Assembly (NCBI RefSeq): GCF_036511935.1
Contig: NZ_AP028878.1
Span: 744,001 to 808,000, forward strand
Reading direction: 5' to 3'
DNA length: 64,000 nt
Origin: Marinobacter nanhaiticus D15-8W
Lineage (GTDB): Bacteria > Pseudomonadota > Gammaproteobacteria > Pseudomonadales > Oleiphilaceae
Position numbers and translations under genes: made by a program. The notes beneath the pieces were generated by a model, which worked only from the letters and a program-made list of their open reading frames with translations, did no database searches and had not been told where the DNA came from. Positions 27,357-36,337 of the stretch are shown here, in pieces (position 1 is the first letter of the stretch; the number at the start of each line of letters is the position of its first letter).

Positions 27357-27728
27357 TCAATGAGCGGGTACGACCATCTTGCGTCCACGGTAAGTGATCG
27401 TCCGGGTCTTACCCTCGCCTTCTGCTGCGGATGCGGGCGCAGGTGGCTCCGTCAGGGCCTGCCCACGATAGCGTTTGTCTTCCGAGCCTGGTGTGGCGTC
27501 TTCGTCAGTGAGTTCGGGGACCTGCTCGATAAGTTCTTCCCAAGTCCGGGTTAGGTGCGATGAGCGCGATTGCTTTGCATACGAGGCGAGGCGTTGTTCC
27601 AGATCTTCATCGGTCAGGTGAAGCTTAACGCCGAATTCAGCCAGTATCAGCCTACGACACTGGTGCACGAGCTTGAGTAGTCCGCGGTCCAGCAGCCAAC
27701 TGCGTTCTGGTGCTAGCGTCATCATCAT
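27357..27728 (-). CDS. Hypothetical protein
   Basis: A 123-residue soluble protein that I do not recognise. It begins MMMTLAPERSWLLDRGLLKL with a helical N-terminal half (HQCRRLILAEFGVKLHLTDEDLEQRL), an acidic and proline-rich middle (VPELTDEDATPGSEDK), and a basic C-terminus ITYRGRKMVVPAH. GAGG lies 5 nt before the first of three successive ATG codons, which favours this start over the open frame reaching 27779. It stands alone between the FadL terminator and the cobalamin riboswitch. Codon use looks like its neighbours. Confidence 0.6.
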   Translation of the reverse strand: MMMTLAPERSWLLDRGLLKLVHQCRRLILAEFGVKLHLTDEDLEQRLASYAKQSRSSHLTRTWEELIEQVPELTDEDATPGSEDKRYRGQALTEPPAPASAAEGEGKTRTITYRGRKMVVPAH

Positions 27729-28034
27729 TTTTACCTCGGTGATTGGGCGCGCCGCGGGCGGCGGCCGGTTCCACGACATGATAGATGCCGATCAGGTTTG
27801 TTTTTTATCGGTATTGGTGTTTAAAGCGAAAAATGTGCCGGCCGGAGATGTCATAAAAGTACGTGGTTTTGCTTACCTTTCCGGAAATTGTGCACGCTAT
27901 TCTGGCGCGGCGCCCTAAAAGAGGGCGGCTTCGCGTGGTGCATTCCTTGATCTTTCGCATTGACCGGGGCGACGGCTGCGCCTAAAGTGCCCGCCATATA
28001 AAATGACGCTTCTGTCATCTGAGGTTTGAGCCTC

Positions 28035-28222
28035 GAATAAATACGCAAGCGGTGCTCGCGCAAGCGAGTGAAACGGGAAACTGGTGAAAATCCAGTGCTG
28101 CCCCCGCAACGGTAAACAGTGAACGACGACATGATCGGCGTGTTGACGCTTCCGGAGCCATTCCGGAGTGTTCAGGCGCGCCCGCCACTGGGCTACGGCC
28201 CGGGAAGGCGTTGTCGTCCACA
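28035..28222 (+). ncRNA. Cobalamin (AdoCbl) riboswitch
   Basis: Contains the conserved core elements in order: AAACGGGAAACTGGTG, AATCCAGTGCTGCCCCCGCA (B12 box region), ACGGTAA, a variable hairpin, then CCACTGGGC-ACGGCCCGGGAAGGCG. It lies about 185 nt before the btuB start on the same strand. Such riboswitches turn off expression when adenosylcobalamin is abundant. The segment between it and the start codon could carry the expression platform; I see no clear terminator with a T-run there, so ribosome-site masking is more likely. Confidence 0.93.
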
Positions 28223-28406
28223 TCGCTTAGCGATGTCATTGTGAGCCCGGAGACCGGCCGTTTGCACTTTTCCCCGTCTTTTCAGTCGGGGGCCTGACAT
28301 GCGGTGTAGCGGAGGGCTTCACCGGTGGCTACCTGCCCTACGCCAGCAGCCGCTCGTCCCTCTACTCGCCCGTTCATCCGACGCTGTCTTGATGAAGGAC
28401 GACATA

Positions 28407-30200
28407 GTGAAGAACCCAGCCCGACTTTTCCTTGGCCTGATGGCCGGCATCATTTCCTCCACGCTGTCTGCGGAGACCCTCAATCCCCTGGTTATTACCC
28501 CGACCCGTACGGCGCAGACGGTGGATGAGGCGAATGCTTCGGTGACGGTCATTAGTCGAGAGGATATTGAGCGAAGCACGGCGATGACGGTTGAACAGGT
28601 TCTACGTGCGGTGCCGGGTGTTTCGGTGACCAGCACCGGAGGTCCGGGTAAACAGTCCAGCGTTTTTATGCGGGGGTCCAATTCCGACCATGTGTTGGTA
28701 TTGGTCGACGGGGTTAAAGTCGGTGGAGCTACTGCCGGCACGGCCCAGTTGGAGAATATCCCGTTGGCGTTGGTGGACCATATTGAAGTCGTCAAAGGCC
28801 CCCGTTCGAGTCTCTATGGTTCTGAGGCTATTGGCGGCGTTATCCAGATTTTTACGCGCCGTGGCACCGTCGAGCCGGAGATCATTTCCGAGGTGATTGC
28901 CGGGAACAATGGAACTTCAAGGCTTACCCAGCACTTTGGCGGCACTACAGGCAATACGGCCTACAGCCTATCGGCATCGATGTACGACACCGACGGGGTC
29001 GATTCCCAACCGGGCGGTGGGCAAAGCGACAACGATGGTTTTGAGACTAAATCGTTGGCTGCGAGCCTGGATCAGTGGGTGTCGGATAGTCTGGCGCTGG
29101 GTGTGAACTTCATGCATGCCCAGGGAAAAAACGACTACGACGGTGACGCCGCGTTCGGCGATCGATACTGGAATGAATTCGTCCAGCAGTCGGGGCGGTT
29201 CTTCGTCGACTACTTCGCCTCGGATAACGTGTCAATTCGCGCCCAGCTTGGCTTCGGGCGAGAGACGAACGAGAACTTTATCGATACAGGTGACTTTTTC
29301 GACTATGAAACCCGCCGTCGCCAGTATCTGCTTCAGGGTGATATCAGCCTGACGACGCATCAATTGCTGACCATCGGGCTGGAGCGCGTTGACGAGGAAG
29401 TTGATGCTTCGACCCAGTACACCGAGAGTGAGCGATACAACAATGCCGTTTTCGTCCAATGGCAGACCGTCGCCCAGCCGCTCCATGTGACGGCTTCTCT
29501 TCGCCATGATGACAATGAAAGTTTTGGGGAAGAAACGACGGGGATCTTGTCGGTCGGATATCAGGTGGCAGAGTTCTTCCGTCCCTACGCCAGCTATGGG
29601 ACGGGCTTCAAGGCGCCCACTTTCAATGACCTGTATTCCCCGTTTGGTGCGAATCCGGATCTGGAGGCCGAAACCTCAGAAACATACGAAGCAGGCCTCA
29701 AGGGAAACGCGGGACGCTTTTCATACGAGTTGGCAGTCTACAAGACCAACTTTGACGAGTTGATCGTATTGGGTCCTCCACCATCTTATATCCCCTATAA
29801 CGTCAATCGAGCGACTGCTGAAGGGGCTGAGTTAAGCGCTGCCTATGAGGCGAGCGACTGGTCCGTTGAAGTCGGCGCTGGCTATACCCGCGCGACCAAC
29901 GATGAAACGGGTGATCAACTCGAGCGTCGTCCAAAATGGAACGGACGCTTGGCCGGTGCCAAGGTGTTTGGGAAGACCGAACTGAATCTAGAATTGCTTG
30001 GACGCACCGACGCCGTCGATACTGGCGGTGGCCATGTTCCGGGATACGTTATGACCAACGTGGGGGCAACGTACAAGGCGACTGAGTCGCTGGATCTCGG
30101 GCTGGATGTGACGAACCTGCTAGACCAGGAAGCAATCACAGCCGCCGGCTACGCTGGCCAGGTTCGAGAGGTGCTGGCAACGGTGCGGTATACCTACTAG
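28407..30200 (+). CDS. btuB: TonB-dependent vitamin B12 receptor BtuB
   Basis: A 597-residue outer-membrane receptor. The signal peptide (VKNPARLFLGLMAGIISSTLSA) is followed by a TonB box (NPLVITPTR), the plug domain (TVEQVLRAVPGVSV, FMRGSNSDHVLVLVDGVKVG, VDHIEVVKGPRSSLYGSEA) and a C-terminal barrel ending VREVLATVRYTY. The GTG at 28407 is chosen because AAGGA stands 7 nt before it; the ATG at 28392 has no ribosome site and would add five residues. The cobalamin riboswitch upstream supports B12 as substrate. No btuCDF or cob genes are adjacent, so inner-membrane uptake must be encoded elsewhere. Confidence 0.92.
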   Translation: MKNPARLFLGLMAGIISSTLSAETLNPLVITPTRTAQTVDEANASVTVISREDIERSTAMTVEQVLRAVPGVSVTSTGGPGKQSSVFMRGSNSDHVLVLVDGVKVGGATAGTAQLENIPLALVDHIEVVKGPRSSLYGSEAIGGVIQIFTRRGTVEPEIISEVIAGNNGTSRLTQHFGGTTGNTAYSLSASMYDTDGVDSQPGGGQSDNDGFETKSLAASLDQWVSDSLALGVNFMHAQGKNDYDGDAAFGDRYWNEFVQQSGRFFVDYFASDNVSIRAQLGFGRETNENFIDTGDFFDYETRRRQYLLQGDISLTTHQLLTIGLERVDEEVDASTQYTESERYNNAVFVQWQTVAQPLHVTASLRHDDNESFGEETTGILSVGYQVAEFFRPYASYGTGFKAPTFNDLYSPFGANPDLEAETSETYEAGLKGNAGRFSYELAVYKTNFDELIVLGPPPSYIPYNVNRATAEGAELSAAYEASDWSVEVGAGYTRATNDETGDQLERRPKWNGRLAGAKVFGKTELNLELLGRTDAVDTGGGHVPGYVMTNVGATYKATESLDLGLDVTNLLDQEAITAAGYAGQVREVLATVRYTY

Positions 30201-30249
30201 GAGACAAATCGAGTAGGCGCAGAAACAAGACGGAGAAGAGGCGAGGCGC

Positions 30250-32970
30250 TTAATGCGCCTCGTCCCAGTTGTCCCCGACACCCGCCTCGACTAACAGCGG
30301 GACATCCAGTTCCGCAGCCTTGGACATACGCTCGGTCAATCCGGCGATCACCTTGTCGATAGCGGATTCCTTCACCTCCAGGATCAGTTCGTCGTGCACC
30401 TGCATGACCATGCGGGCCTCTTCAGCGTGACTGTCCAGCAGCCAATTCTCTACGGTGACCATCGCCCGCTTGATGATGTCCGCAGCGGTCCCCTGCATGG
30501 GGGCGTTGATGGCGGTGCGCTCGGCGGCCTGTTGCATCTGCTTGTTGCGCGCGTTGATCTCCGGCAAATAGAGGCGGCGACCGAACAGGGTTTCCACATA
30601 CCCCTGGTCGTGGGCCAGTTTGCGGATGTTGTCCATGTAGTCGGCGACGCCCGGATAGCGGTGGAAGTACAGATCGATATACTCCTGCGCTACCTTGCGT
30701 TCGACGCCGAGTTGACGGGACAGGCCGAAGGCGGACATGCCGTAGATCAGACCAAAGTTGATTGCCTTTGCACTACGGCGCTGCTCGCCGGTGACATCTT
30801 CCACAGGCGTGTCGAATACTTCGGCGGCGGTGGCGCGATGGATGTCCTTGCCCTCGGCGAAGGCCTTGAGCAGACTCTTGTCGCCGGACAAGTGGGCCAT
30901 GATGCGCAGTTCGATCTGGGAATAGTCCGCCGCAACCAGCTTGTAGCCTTCCGGTGCGATAAAGGCCTGGCGGATGCGCCGCCCTTCTTCCGTTCGGATG
31001 GGAATGTTCTGCAGGTTGGGTTCGGAAGATGACAGGCGACCTGTCGCGGCTACTGCCTGGTGGTAGGACGTATGGACGCGGCCTGTTCGGGGGCTGACCA
31101 TCTCCGGCAGCCGATCGGTATAGGTGGATTTGAGCTTGCTCAGACTGCGGTGTTCCAGGATCAGGTGCGGCAGTTTGTACTCGTGAGCCAGTTCCTGCAG
31201 TACCGGTTCCGCAGTGGAAGGTGCGCCTTTCGGGGTTTTCTTGATTACCGGCAAACCAAGCTTCTCATAGAAGATGGCCTGCAACTGTTTGGGCGATCCC
31301 AGGTTGAAAGGCTCGCCGGCCTCTTCGTGGGCGGCCTGCTCCAGCTCTGCCATGCGTATGGCCAATTCCTGACTATGGCGCCGGAGGGTGGCGCTGTCCA
31401 GCATCACGCCGCGCTGCTCCATATGCGACAGCACCGGTACCAAGGGCAAGTCAATGTTCTGGTAGACCGAATCGAGTTTGGGCTCGGCAGCCAGTTTCGG
31501 ACGCAGGGTGCGATGCAGACGCAGGGTGATATCTGCATCTTCAGCGGCATAGGGGCCAGCCTGCTCCAGGGAAATCTGGTTGAAGGTGAGCTGCTTGGCA
31601 CCCTTGCCGGCGATGGATTCGAACGAAATCGTGGCCTCGCCCAGGTATTTCAGGGCAAGACTGTCCATATCATGGCGTGATGCCGTGGAGTTCAGTACGT
31701 AGGACTCCAGCATCGTATCTTCCGTGATCCCCTCCAGGGAAATGCCGTGGTTGGCGAGTACGTTCTTGTCGTACTTGAGGTTCTGGCCGACCTTTTTCTG
31801 GCTGGAATCTTCCAGCAGGGGTTTAAGCTGGCCGAGTACGTAGTTTGGCTCCAGTTGTTCAGGGGCACCCATGTAATCGTGGCCAAATGGGACGTAAGCC
31901 GCTTCGCCGGGCTCAATGGCGAAGGAGACACCCACGACTTCGGCCGTGGAGTAGTTAAGGCTGGTGGTCTCGGTATCGAAGGCGAAAATATCGGCTTTCT
32001 TCAGGCGCTCGACCCACTCGTCGAACTCCGCTTTATCGGTCACTGTCGAATAATGCTTTTCCGGCGTCTCGGGCGTCGACTCCTCGCTGGAAACATCGAC
32101 GACGCCTTCCTGGCGGCTGAGCTCGTCCACCCAGGTCTTGAATTCCAGCTCCTTGAACATGGCCAGCAGTTTTTCCCGGTCGGGCTCGTCCGGCTGTACG
32201 TCGGTAATACCGAACTCCAACTCGACGTCGACCTTGATGGTAGCCAATTCGCGGCTGAGCGGCAGGATTTCACTGGCGGCACGCAGGTTGTCGCCGATCT
32301 TGCCCTTGATCTCGTCGGCGTGTTCAACCAGCTTGTCCAGGTTTTCGTAGGACTGCAGCCACTTCACTGCAGTTTTCGGCCCGCATTTCTCCACCCCGGG
32401 AATGTTGTCCACCTTGTCGCCCACGAGGGCGAGGTAATCGACGATCTGCTCGGGCCCAATACCGAACTTCTCCTTCACGCCCTCGCGGTCCATGGTGGTT
32501 TCGGTCATGGTATTGACCAACGTCACATGATCGCTGACCAGCTGAGCCATATCCTTGTCGCCGGTGGAAATCACCACGTCCACGCCTTTGGCGGTCGCCT
32601 CGCAGGCTAGAGTGCCGATAACGTCATCGGCCTCGACGTTGGGTACGATCAACAGGGGCAGCCCCATGGCGCGGATAATCTCGTGGATCGGCGCGATCTG
32701 GGTGGCCAGGTCTTCGGGCATCGGGGGCCGGTGGGCCTTGTATTCCTCGTAGAGTTCGTGGCGGAAGGTCTTGCCCTTGGCATCGAACACTACGACGACC
32801 TTCGAGCCCGGGAAGTCCTGGTCGAGACGCCGGATCATGCTGATCACACCCTTTATCGCGCCGGTCGGCTGTCCTTTGCTGGTCGTCAGCGGGGGCAGGG
32901 CGTGAAAGGCGCGAAACAGGTAGGACGATCCGTCGACGAGAACTACCGGTGGCGTCTGTGTCTGACTCAT
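30250..32970 (-). CDS. polA: DNA polymerase I
   Basis: A full-length 906-residue enzyme with all three activities. The 5'-3' exonuclease spans about residues 5-290 (VLVDGSSYLFRAFHALPPL near the start, GDKVDNIPGVEKCGPKTA later). The 3'-5' exonuclease starts near 310 with the intact metal motif DTETTSL, so proofreading should be active. The polymerase domain has motif A DYSQIELRIMAHLSGD, motif B RRSAKAINFGLIYGMSAFGL and motif C QVHDELILEV. The stop lies 50 bp from the convergent btuB stop. The DUF2782 gene is divergent, 83 bp away, as in related genomes. Confidence 0.97.
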   Translation of the reverse strand: MSQTQTPPVVLVDGSSYLFRAFHALPPLTTSKGQPTGAIKGVISMIRRLDQDFPGSKVVVVFDAKGKTFRHELYEEYKAHRPPMPEDLATQIAPIHEIIRAMGLPLLIVPNVEADDVIGTLACEATAKGVDVVISTGDKDMAQLVSDHVTLVNTMTETTMDREGVKEKFGIGPEQIVDYLALVGDKVDNIPGVEKCGPKTAVKWLQSYENLDKLVEHADEIKGKIGDNLRAASEILPLSRELATIKVDVELEFGITDVQPDEPDREKLLAMFKELEFKTWVDELSRQEGVVDVSSEESTPETPEKHYSTVTDKAEFDEWVERLKKADIFAFDTETTSLNYSTAEVVGVSFAIEPGEAAYVPFGHDYMGAPEQLEPNYVLGQLKPLLEDSSQKKVGQNLKYDKNVLANHGISLEGITEDTMLESYVLNSTASRHDMDSLALKYLGEATISFESIAGKGAKQLTFNQISLEQAGPYAAEDADITLRLHRTLRPKLAAEPKLDSVYQNIDLPLVPVLSHMEQRGVMLDSATLRRHSQELAIRMAELEQAAHEEAGEPFNLGSPKQLQAIFYEKLGLPVIKKTPKGAPSTAEPVLQELAHEYKLPHLILEHRSLSKLKSTYTDRLPEMVSPRTGRVHTSYHQAVAATGRLSSSEPNLQNIPIRTEEGRRIRQAFIAPEGYKLVAADYSQIELRIMAHLSGDKSLLKAFAEGKDIHRATAAEVFDTPVEDVTGEQRRSAKAINFGLIYGMSAFGLSRQLGVERKVAQEYIDLYFHRYPGVADYMDNIRKLAHDQGYVETLFGRRLYLPEINARNKQMQQAAERTAINAPMQGTAADIIKRAMVTVENWLLDSHAEEARMVMQVHDELILEVKESAIDKVIAGLTERMSKAAELDVPLLVEAGVGDNWDEAH

Positions 32971-33053
32971 AGGTGCTGGATTCCGGTTGTGTAGGTGGCG
33001 GCGTTATGTAAATCTCAGGAAAATACCGTCGAATTCAGGATGCCAAGGTTAAC

Positions 33054-33386
33054 ATGAAAAGATCCATTGCCCTGCTGACCGCGCTCGCCGCAAGCGCTTT
33101 TCCCGTTGCGTCATTTGCAGAGGAAGCCCAGCCGCAGGATGCTCAGCCAGTCAACCCGCCCGTCCGTGCGTCCGAATACCAGCCTACGCCGGGGGAGCCC
33201 CAGGTGGTCATCCGTCCAGGTGAGGATGCGACCTACTATGAGTATCGGGTCAACGGGGAGTTGCGGGAAATCAGGGTCAAGCCCAAGGTGGGACCGGTCT
33301 ACTACCTGGTTCCGGTAGACGGCGGGTTCATCCGGCAGGATGGCTCCCAGCTGGTTGTACCCAAGTGGGTGTTATTCGAATGGTAA
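33054..33386 (+). CDS. DUF2782 domain-containing exported protein
   Basis: A 110-residue secreted protein. The signal peptide ends near ASFAEEA (about residue 22). The DUF2782 domain occupies residues 50-110 with YEYRVNGELREIRVKPKVGP and YYLVPVDGGFIR. The function is unknown; it is commonly found next to polA in pseudomonads and related marine bacteria, as here. A GC hairpin (GGGCGGG with CCCGCCC, 33465-33490) follows 80 bp downstream and may end both this gene and the convergent lipoprotein gene. Confidence 0.88.
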   Translation: MKRSIALLTALAASAFPVASFAEEAQPQDAQPVNPPVRASEYQPTPGEPQVVIRPGEDATYYEYRVNGELREIRVKPKVGPVYYLVPVDGGFIRQDGSQLVVPKWVLFEW

Positions 33387-33517
33387 GTTGAGGGTAATCA
33401 ACCCGTCCGAGTGACTGGCGGCCTGTGCTCAGGCCGCACACACAGATAGGAATTTTTGCCTGTCGGGCGGGACCCCCAGCGGGCCCGCCCTAGCTTATTC
33501 GATGTATGTCCGGGCCC

Positions 33518-33922
33518 TTAGATAATATTGACCGACACCGCCTTCGAGCGCTGGCTTTCAAGCCCTTCCACGTCCAGAGTGGATACCGAGAATTCATACA
33601 CGCCCGGGCTGAAGCCTTCCAGTGGGTAGCTCGTATTGCCGGCATCGTCGATGTCGATGATACGGAAAGCATCCTGATGACGGAGTTTGTAGTAGATCCG
33701 ATAGCCACCAATTTCGCCGGCGTACAGCTTTGAACCGTCTGCCCGGGTGGCCGGCGCCAGCCACTGCAGGTGGACGACAGATGGCTGGAGCCCTGCGTCG
33801 ACGAGGGAGTCGCTCTCGGCATCGTAATAGGCATTGGTTGATGCTCCGGTGGAGGAGCCGCCGGTCTTGCAGCCAGCGAGTGCGAAGGTGGCCAGAAGCA
33901 AATAGGCGAGGGGGAGCCTCAT
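33518..33922 (-). CDS. Small lipoprotein with fibronectin type III-like domain
   Basis: About 134 residues from the ATG at 33922 (the frame also allows 33946). The signal peptide has a lipobox TFALAGC, so the mature protein should be lipid-anchored. The remainder looks like one FN3-type beta sandwich: VHLQWLAPATRADGS, GGYRIYYKLRHQDAF, and GVYEFSVSTLDVEGLESQRS. The retained residue after the lipid cysteine is Lys. Role unknown. The start chosen gives a normal-length signal peptide (MRLPLAYLLLATFALAGC). Confidence 0.78.
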   Translation of the reverse strand: MRLPLAYLLLATFALAGCKTGGSSTGASTNAYYDAESDSLVDAGLQPSVVHLQWLAPATRADGSKLYAGEIGGYRIYYKLRHQDAFRIIDIDDAGNTSYPLEGFSPGVYEFSVSTLDVEGLESQRSKAVSVNII

Positions 33923-34322
33923 GTTGAATGATTGATTACTACGCATAATGAGCCTGTCTTCTTTTGTCTGGTCCGTCTACTTAAGCGGACTTGTTACAGC
34001 GACGGGACAGGCGAGGAGTCTTTGGAAACCTGTCCCCAATATTAAAGCTGCTTCATTATGCAAAGTGGTTTTAACGCCTCACGTAAGTATTTCGTCGTTT
34101 TTCTGTGAGATATCTCCTAAAAATCAGCCAATTGAGACCTACAGCACGTTTTCTCTGTTACATTAAATAACATAAGTGCTTGCTGGAGCGTTTCGCTTAT
34201 GCGGCTTGCGGCCCTCCTAGTATGAATATTCTAATTTTTGGACGTAACTTCAGTGTTGTTATCTGAAGGCGTCTACGACGCCGAATTTCAGCACTATGTA
34301 AAGACAAGGGAGAGGCACCGCA
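33923..34322. other. Intergenic region
   Basis: About 400 bp, AT-richer than its surroundings, between the divergent lipoprotein and the coiled-coil protein genes. The plus-strand part ends in a ribosome site (AAGGGAGAGG, 34308-34317) for the next gene. I see no RNA gene or defined operator. Confidence 0.4.
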
Positions 34323-34739
34323 ATGGGTAAGCTAAGAACCTATCAGGAACAGCTTCAAGAAATCGTTGAGAAGGGCATTAATTCGGCCGAGGAGCAGCAG
34401 AAGAAGCTGGCGGCCAAGCCTTTCAGCTACGCGGAAAAGCTTGAGAAAGAAGCTCGCGGGTATAGCGTCAAGAATCTGCGCAAGCGTTATGACGGCTACA
34501 GCGAGAGCCTGTTCGAGCAACTACGTAGCCTGAACACGCGTTTCGGCTCCCTGGCGTCGGATGTGGTTGCCCGTATCGAGAAAGAAACCGTTGAGAGTGC
34601 CGACGCGGTTGCCGCGACAGCCAATGAAGTCTCCGACCAAGCCAAGCCGGTGAAAAGGACTCATGCGCCGACAGGCAAGCGTGGGGCCAATACGCGCAAG
34701 GCCGCGTCGACCAAGAAGACGGAGCCTGAATCTGCCTGA
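34323..34739 (+). CDS. Uncharacterised coiled-coil protein with Lys/Ala-rich tail
   Basis: A 138-residue hydrophilic protein. Residues 1-95 are predicted helical, with heptad-like spacing (YQEQLQEIVEKGINSAEEQQ, FEQLRSLNTRFGSLASDVV). The last 30 residues are a basic, disordered tail (KRTHAPTGKRGANTRKA, then ASTKK). The combination of a phasin-like helical body with an alanine/lysine/threonine tail recalls PhaF-type proteins, but it is too short and lacks clear repeats, so I leave it unnamed. A strong AGGGAGAGG ribosome site suggests high expression, and it has its own terminator. Confidence 0.75.
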   Translation: MGKLRTYQEQLQEIVEKGINSAEEQQKKLAAKPFSYAEKLEKEARGYSVKNLRKRYDGYSESLFEQLRSLNTRFGSLASDVVARIEKETVESADAVAATANEVSDQAKPVKRTHAPTGKRGANTRKAASTKKTEPESA

Positions 34740-34755
34740 CGGATGGTCGATAACG

Positions 34756-34783
34756 AAAAGAGCCGCAGACGCGGCTCTTTTTT
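34756..34783. terminator. Bidirectional terminator
   Basis: AAAAGAGCCGC pairs with GCGGCTCTTTT around a three-base loop and is followed by more T. It serves the coiled-coil gene and probably the convergent DUF4124 gene. Confidence 0.88.
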
Positions 34784-34820
34784 ATTTGCCAAGGGTATCC
34801 CGGTCAGCGCTCCATGAAGA

Positions 34821-35507
34821 CTAGTCGGCGCGGCGGGCTTCCTGGGTGGGCGTCTTGGTTTGCGGTTCCAGGGAGAGTGTCCGGTTTTCGCCGGTGATGG
34901 CTTCAAGGCGCTCGATTTTCTGCTCGTAGGTCGCGCGAATCGCCTGGGTTTCCATATTCTGGACCGCGATTTCCTTTTCGATCTCACGGATCTGGGCGTG
35001 CAGACGCTCGATTCGGGTCGTCAGGTTTTCCGGTACCTCCCGTCCTGCGCGCTCAAGATCCGCGGCCTTGCTTTGCTGTTCTTCCAGCTGGCTCTCGATA
35101 ACAGAGATGTTGCCACGCTTGAGCTGAACCAGGCTGTCAAGCTCCTGAAGTTTACGATGAAGGGCGCGAACGGCATCGTTGGGATGACTGAACGTACGCA
35201 ACAGTTCCGCATCCTCCTCGCGCTGCTTTTCAGCCTGGGCCTTGCGCTTCTTCTCCGCTTCCCGGGCAGCGATTTCCTCTGCTGTGGGTGCCGGTTCGAC
35301 CACATCAACGACGCGACCCTGGGTATTGAGAATTTCATACCCACGGGTTGAGCTTTCGGAAGGCACCGTGTTACTGATGACCATGCGCCCGTTGTCGTCC
35401 TTATAGCGGTACATGGTGGACGCCAGGGCCGATGAGGTTGCCAGGCTAAAGCATACGGCTGCTGCCAGGGCAAGTCGCGGTACGTGTCTCATAAACTGCT
35501 GATTCAC
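34821..35507 (-). CDS. DUF4124 domain-containing periplasmic protein
   Basis: A 228-residue exported protein. The signal peptide ends near SSALAST (about residue 30). The DUF4124 domain follows immediately (TMYRYKDDNGRMVISNTVP, residues 31-50). A charged region rich in Ala, Glu and Lys (residues 75-110) and a long coiled coil (residues 115-205, LHRKLQELDSLVQLKRGNIS and onward) follow. DUF4124 proteins are envelope proteins of unknown role. It lies upstream, in the direction of transcription, of the bidirectional terminator at 34756. Confidence 0.85.
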   Translation of the reverse strand: MNQQFMRHVPRLALAAAVCFSLATSSALASTMYRYKDDNGRMVISNTVPSESSTRGYEILNTQGRVVDVVEPAPTAEEIAAREAEKKRKAQAEKQREEDAELLRTFSHPNDAVRALHRKLQELDSLVQLKRGNISVIESQLEEQQSKAADLERAGREVPENLTTRIERLHAQIREIEKEIAVQNMETQAIRATYEQKIERLEAITGENRTLSLEPQTKTPTQEARRAD

Positions 35508-35631
35508 CGTTTGCTATGGATTGCCTGAAGAATAACAGACTTTGCCGCGACGGCTTGTGAAAAACGGTTATCGAGCGTGTCAGTCTTCGTGATCATTTCT
35601 GAAGCTGGAACGTTCGCTCGCACGCAAAGCC

Positions 35632-36270
35632 TCAGATGCCGTAGCGTTCCCGGTAGTCTTCCACCTTGCGGGCGTTCTCGGCGAAACCTTCCTGGCCCGA
35701 CAGGTAGCTGATCACCTGCTCAAGACGAATGATGCTGACCACGGGAAGGTCGAACTCGGCCTCGACTTCCTGGATAGCGGAGAGTTCGCCCTGACCCCGT
35801 TCCTGGCGGTCCAGTGCAATCAGGACGCCCGCCGGTTCGGCGCCGGCGGCACGGATGATGTCGATGGATTCGCGAATCGCCGTACCGGCGGTGATCACGT
35901 CATCGATGATCAGCACTTTGCCCTTTAATGGTGCGCCAACGATATTGCCGCCCTCACCGTGATCCTTTTTCTCCTTGCGGTTGAACGCGTAGGGGCGGTC
36001 GTCGCCCGTTTCCGCCAGCGACATGGCGGTGGCAGCGGCCAACGGAATGCCCTTATAGGCAGGTCCGAAAAGGATGTCATAATTCAGGCCGCTATTTTGC
36101 AGGGCAGACGCATAGGCACGCCCGAGTTGCAGCAAATCCGACCCCGTGTTGAACAGGCCAGCGTTGAAGAAGTAGGGACTTTTGCGCCCGGACTTGAGTG
36201 TGAACTCTCCGAAACGCAGAACGTCGCGACGGATGGCGAATTCGATGAAATCGTGCTGATAGTCGTGCAT
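35632..36270 (-). CDS. pyrE: Orotate phosphoribosyltransferase
   Basis: A 212-residue enzyme joining orotate and PRPP to give OMP in pyrimidine synthesis. The PRPP-binding motif is [16 protein letters not shown] near residues 119-134. [11 protein letters not shown] (residues 98-108, flexible catalytic loop), [12 protein letters not shown] and [10 protein letters not shown] are also typical. It is divergent from crc, the order found in Pseudomonas. Confidence 0.96.
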   Translation of the reverse strand: MHDYQHDFIEFAIRRDVLRFGEFTLKSGRKSPYFFNAGLFNTGSDLLQLGRAYASALQNSGLNYDILFGPAYKGIPLAAATAMSLAETGDDRPYAFNRKEKKDHGEGGNIVGAPLKGKVLIIDDVITAGTAIRESIDIIRAAGAEPAGVLIALDRQERGQGELSAIQEVEAEFDLPVVSIIRLEQVISYLSGQEGFAENARKVEDYRERYGI

Positions 36271-36337
36271 GGCGAGGGGTTTCTTTCAAAACGGCACAAA
36301 AACGGTATCATACACACAAACGTTTCAGGGAACATCT

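Noticed and set aside
28299..28406. N-terminal extension of BtuB from 28299
   Set aside because: It overlaps the riboswitch leader, has no ribosome site, and would hide the signal peptide.
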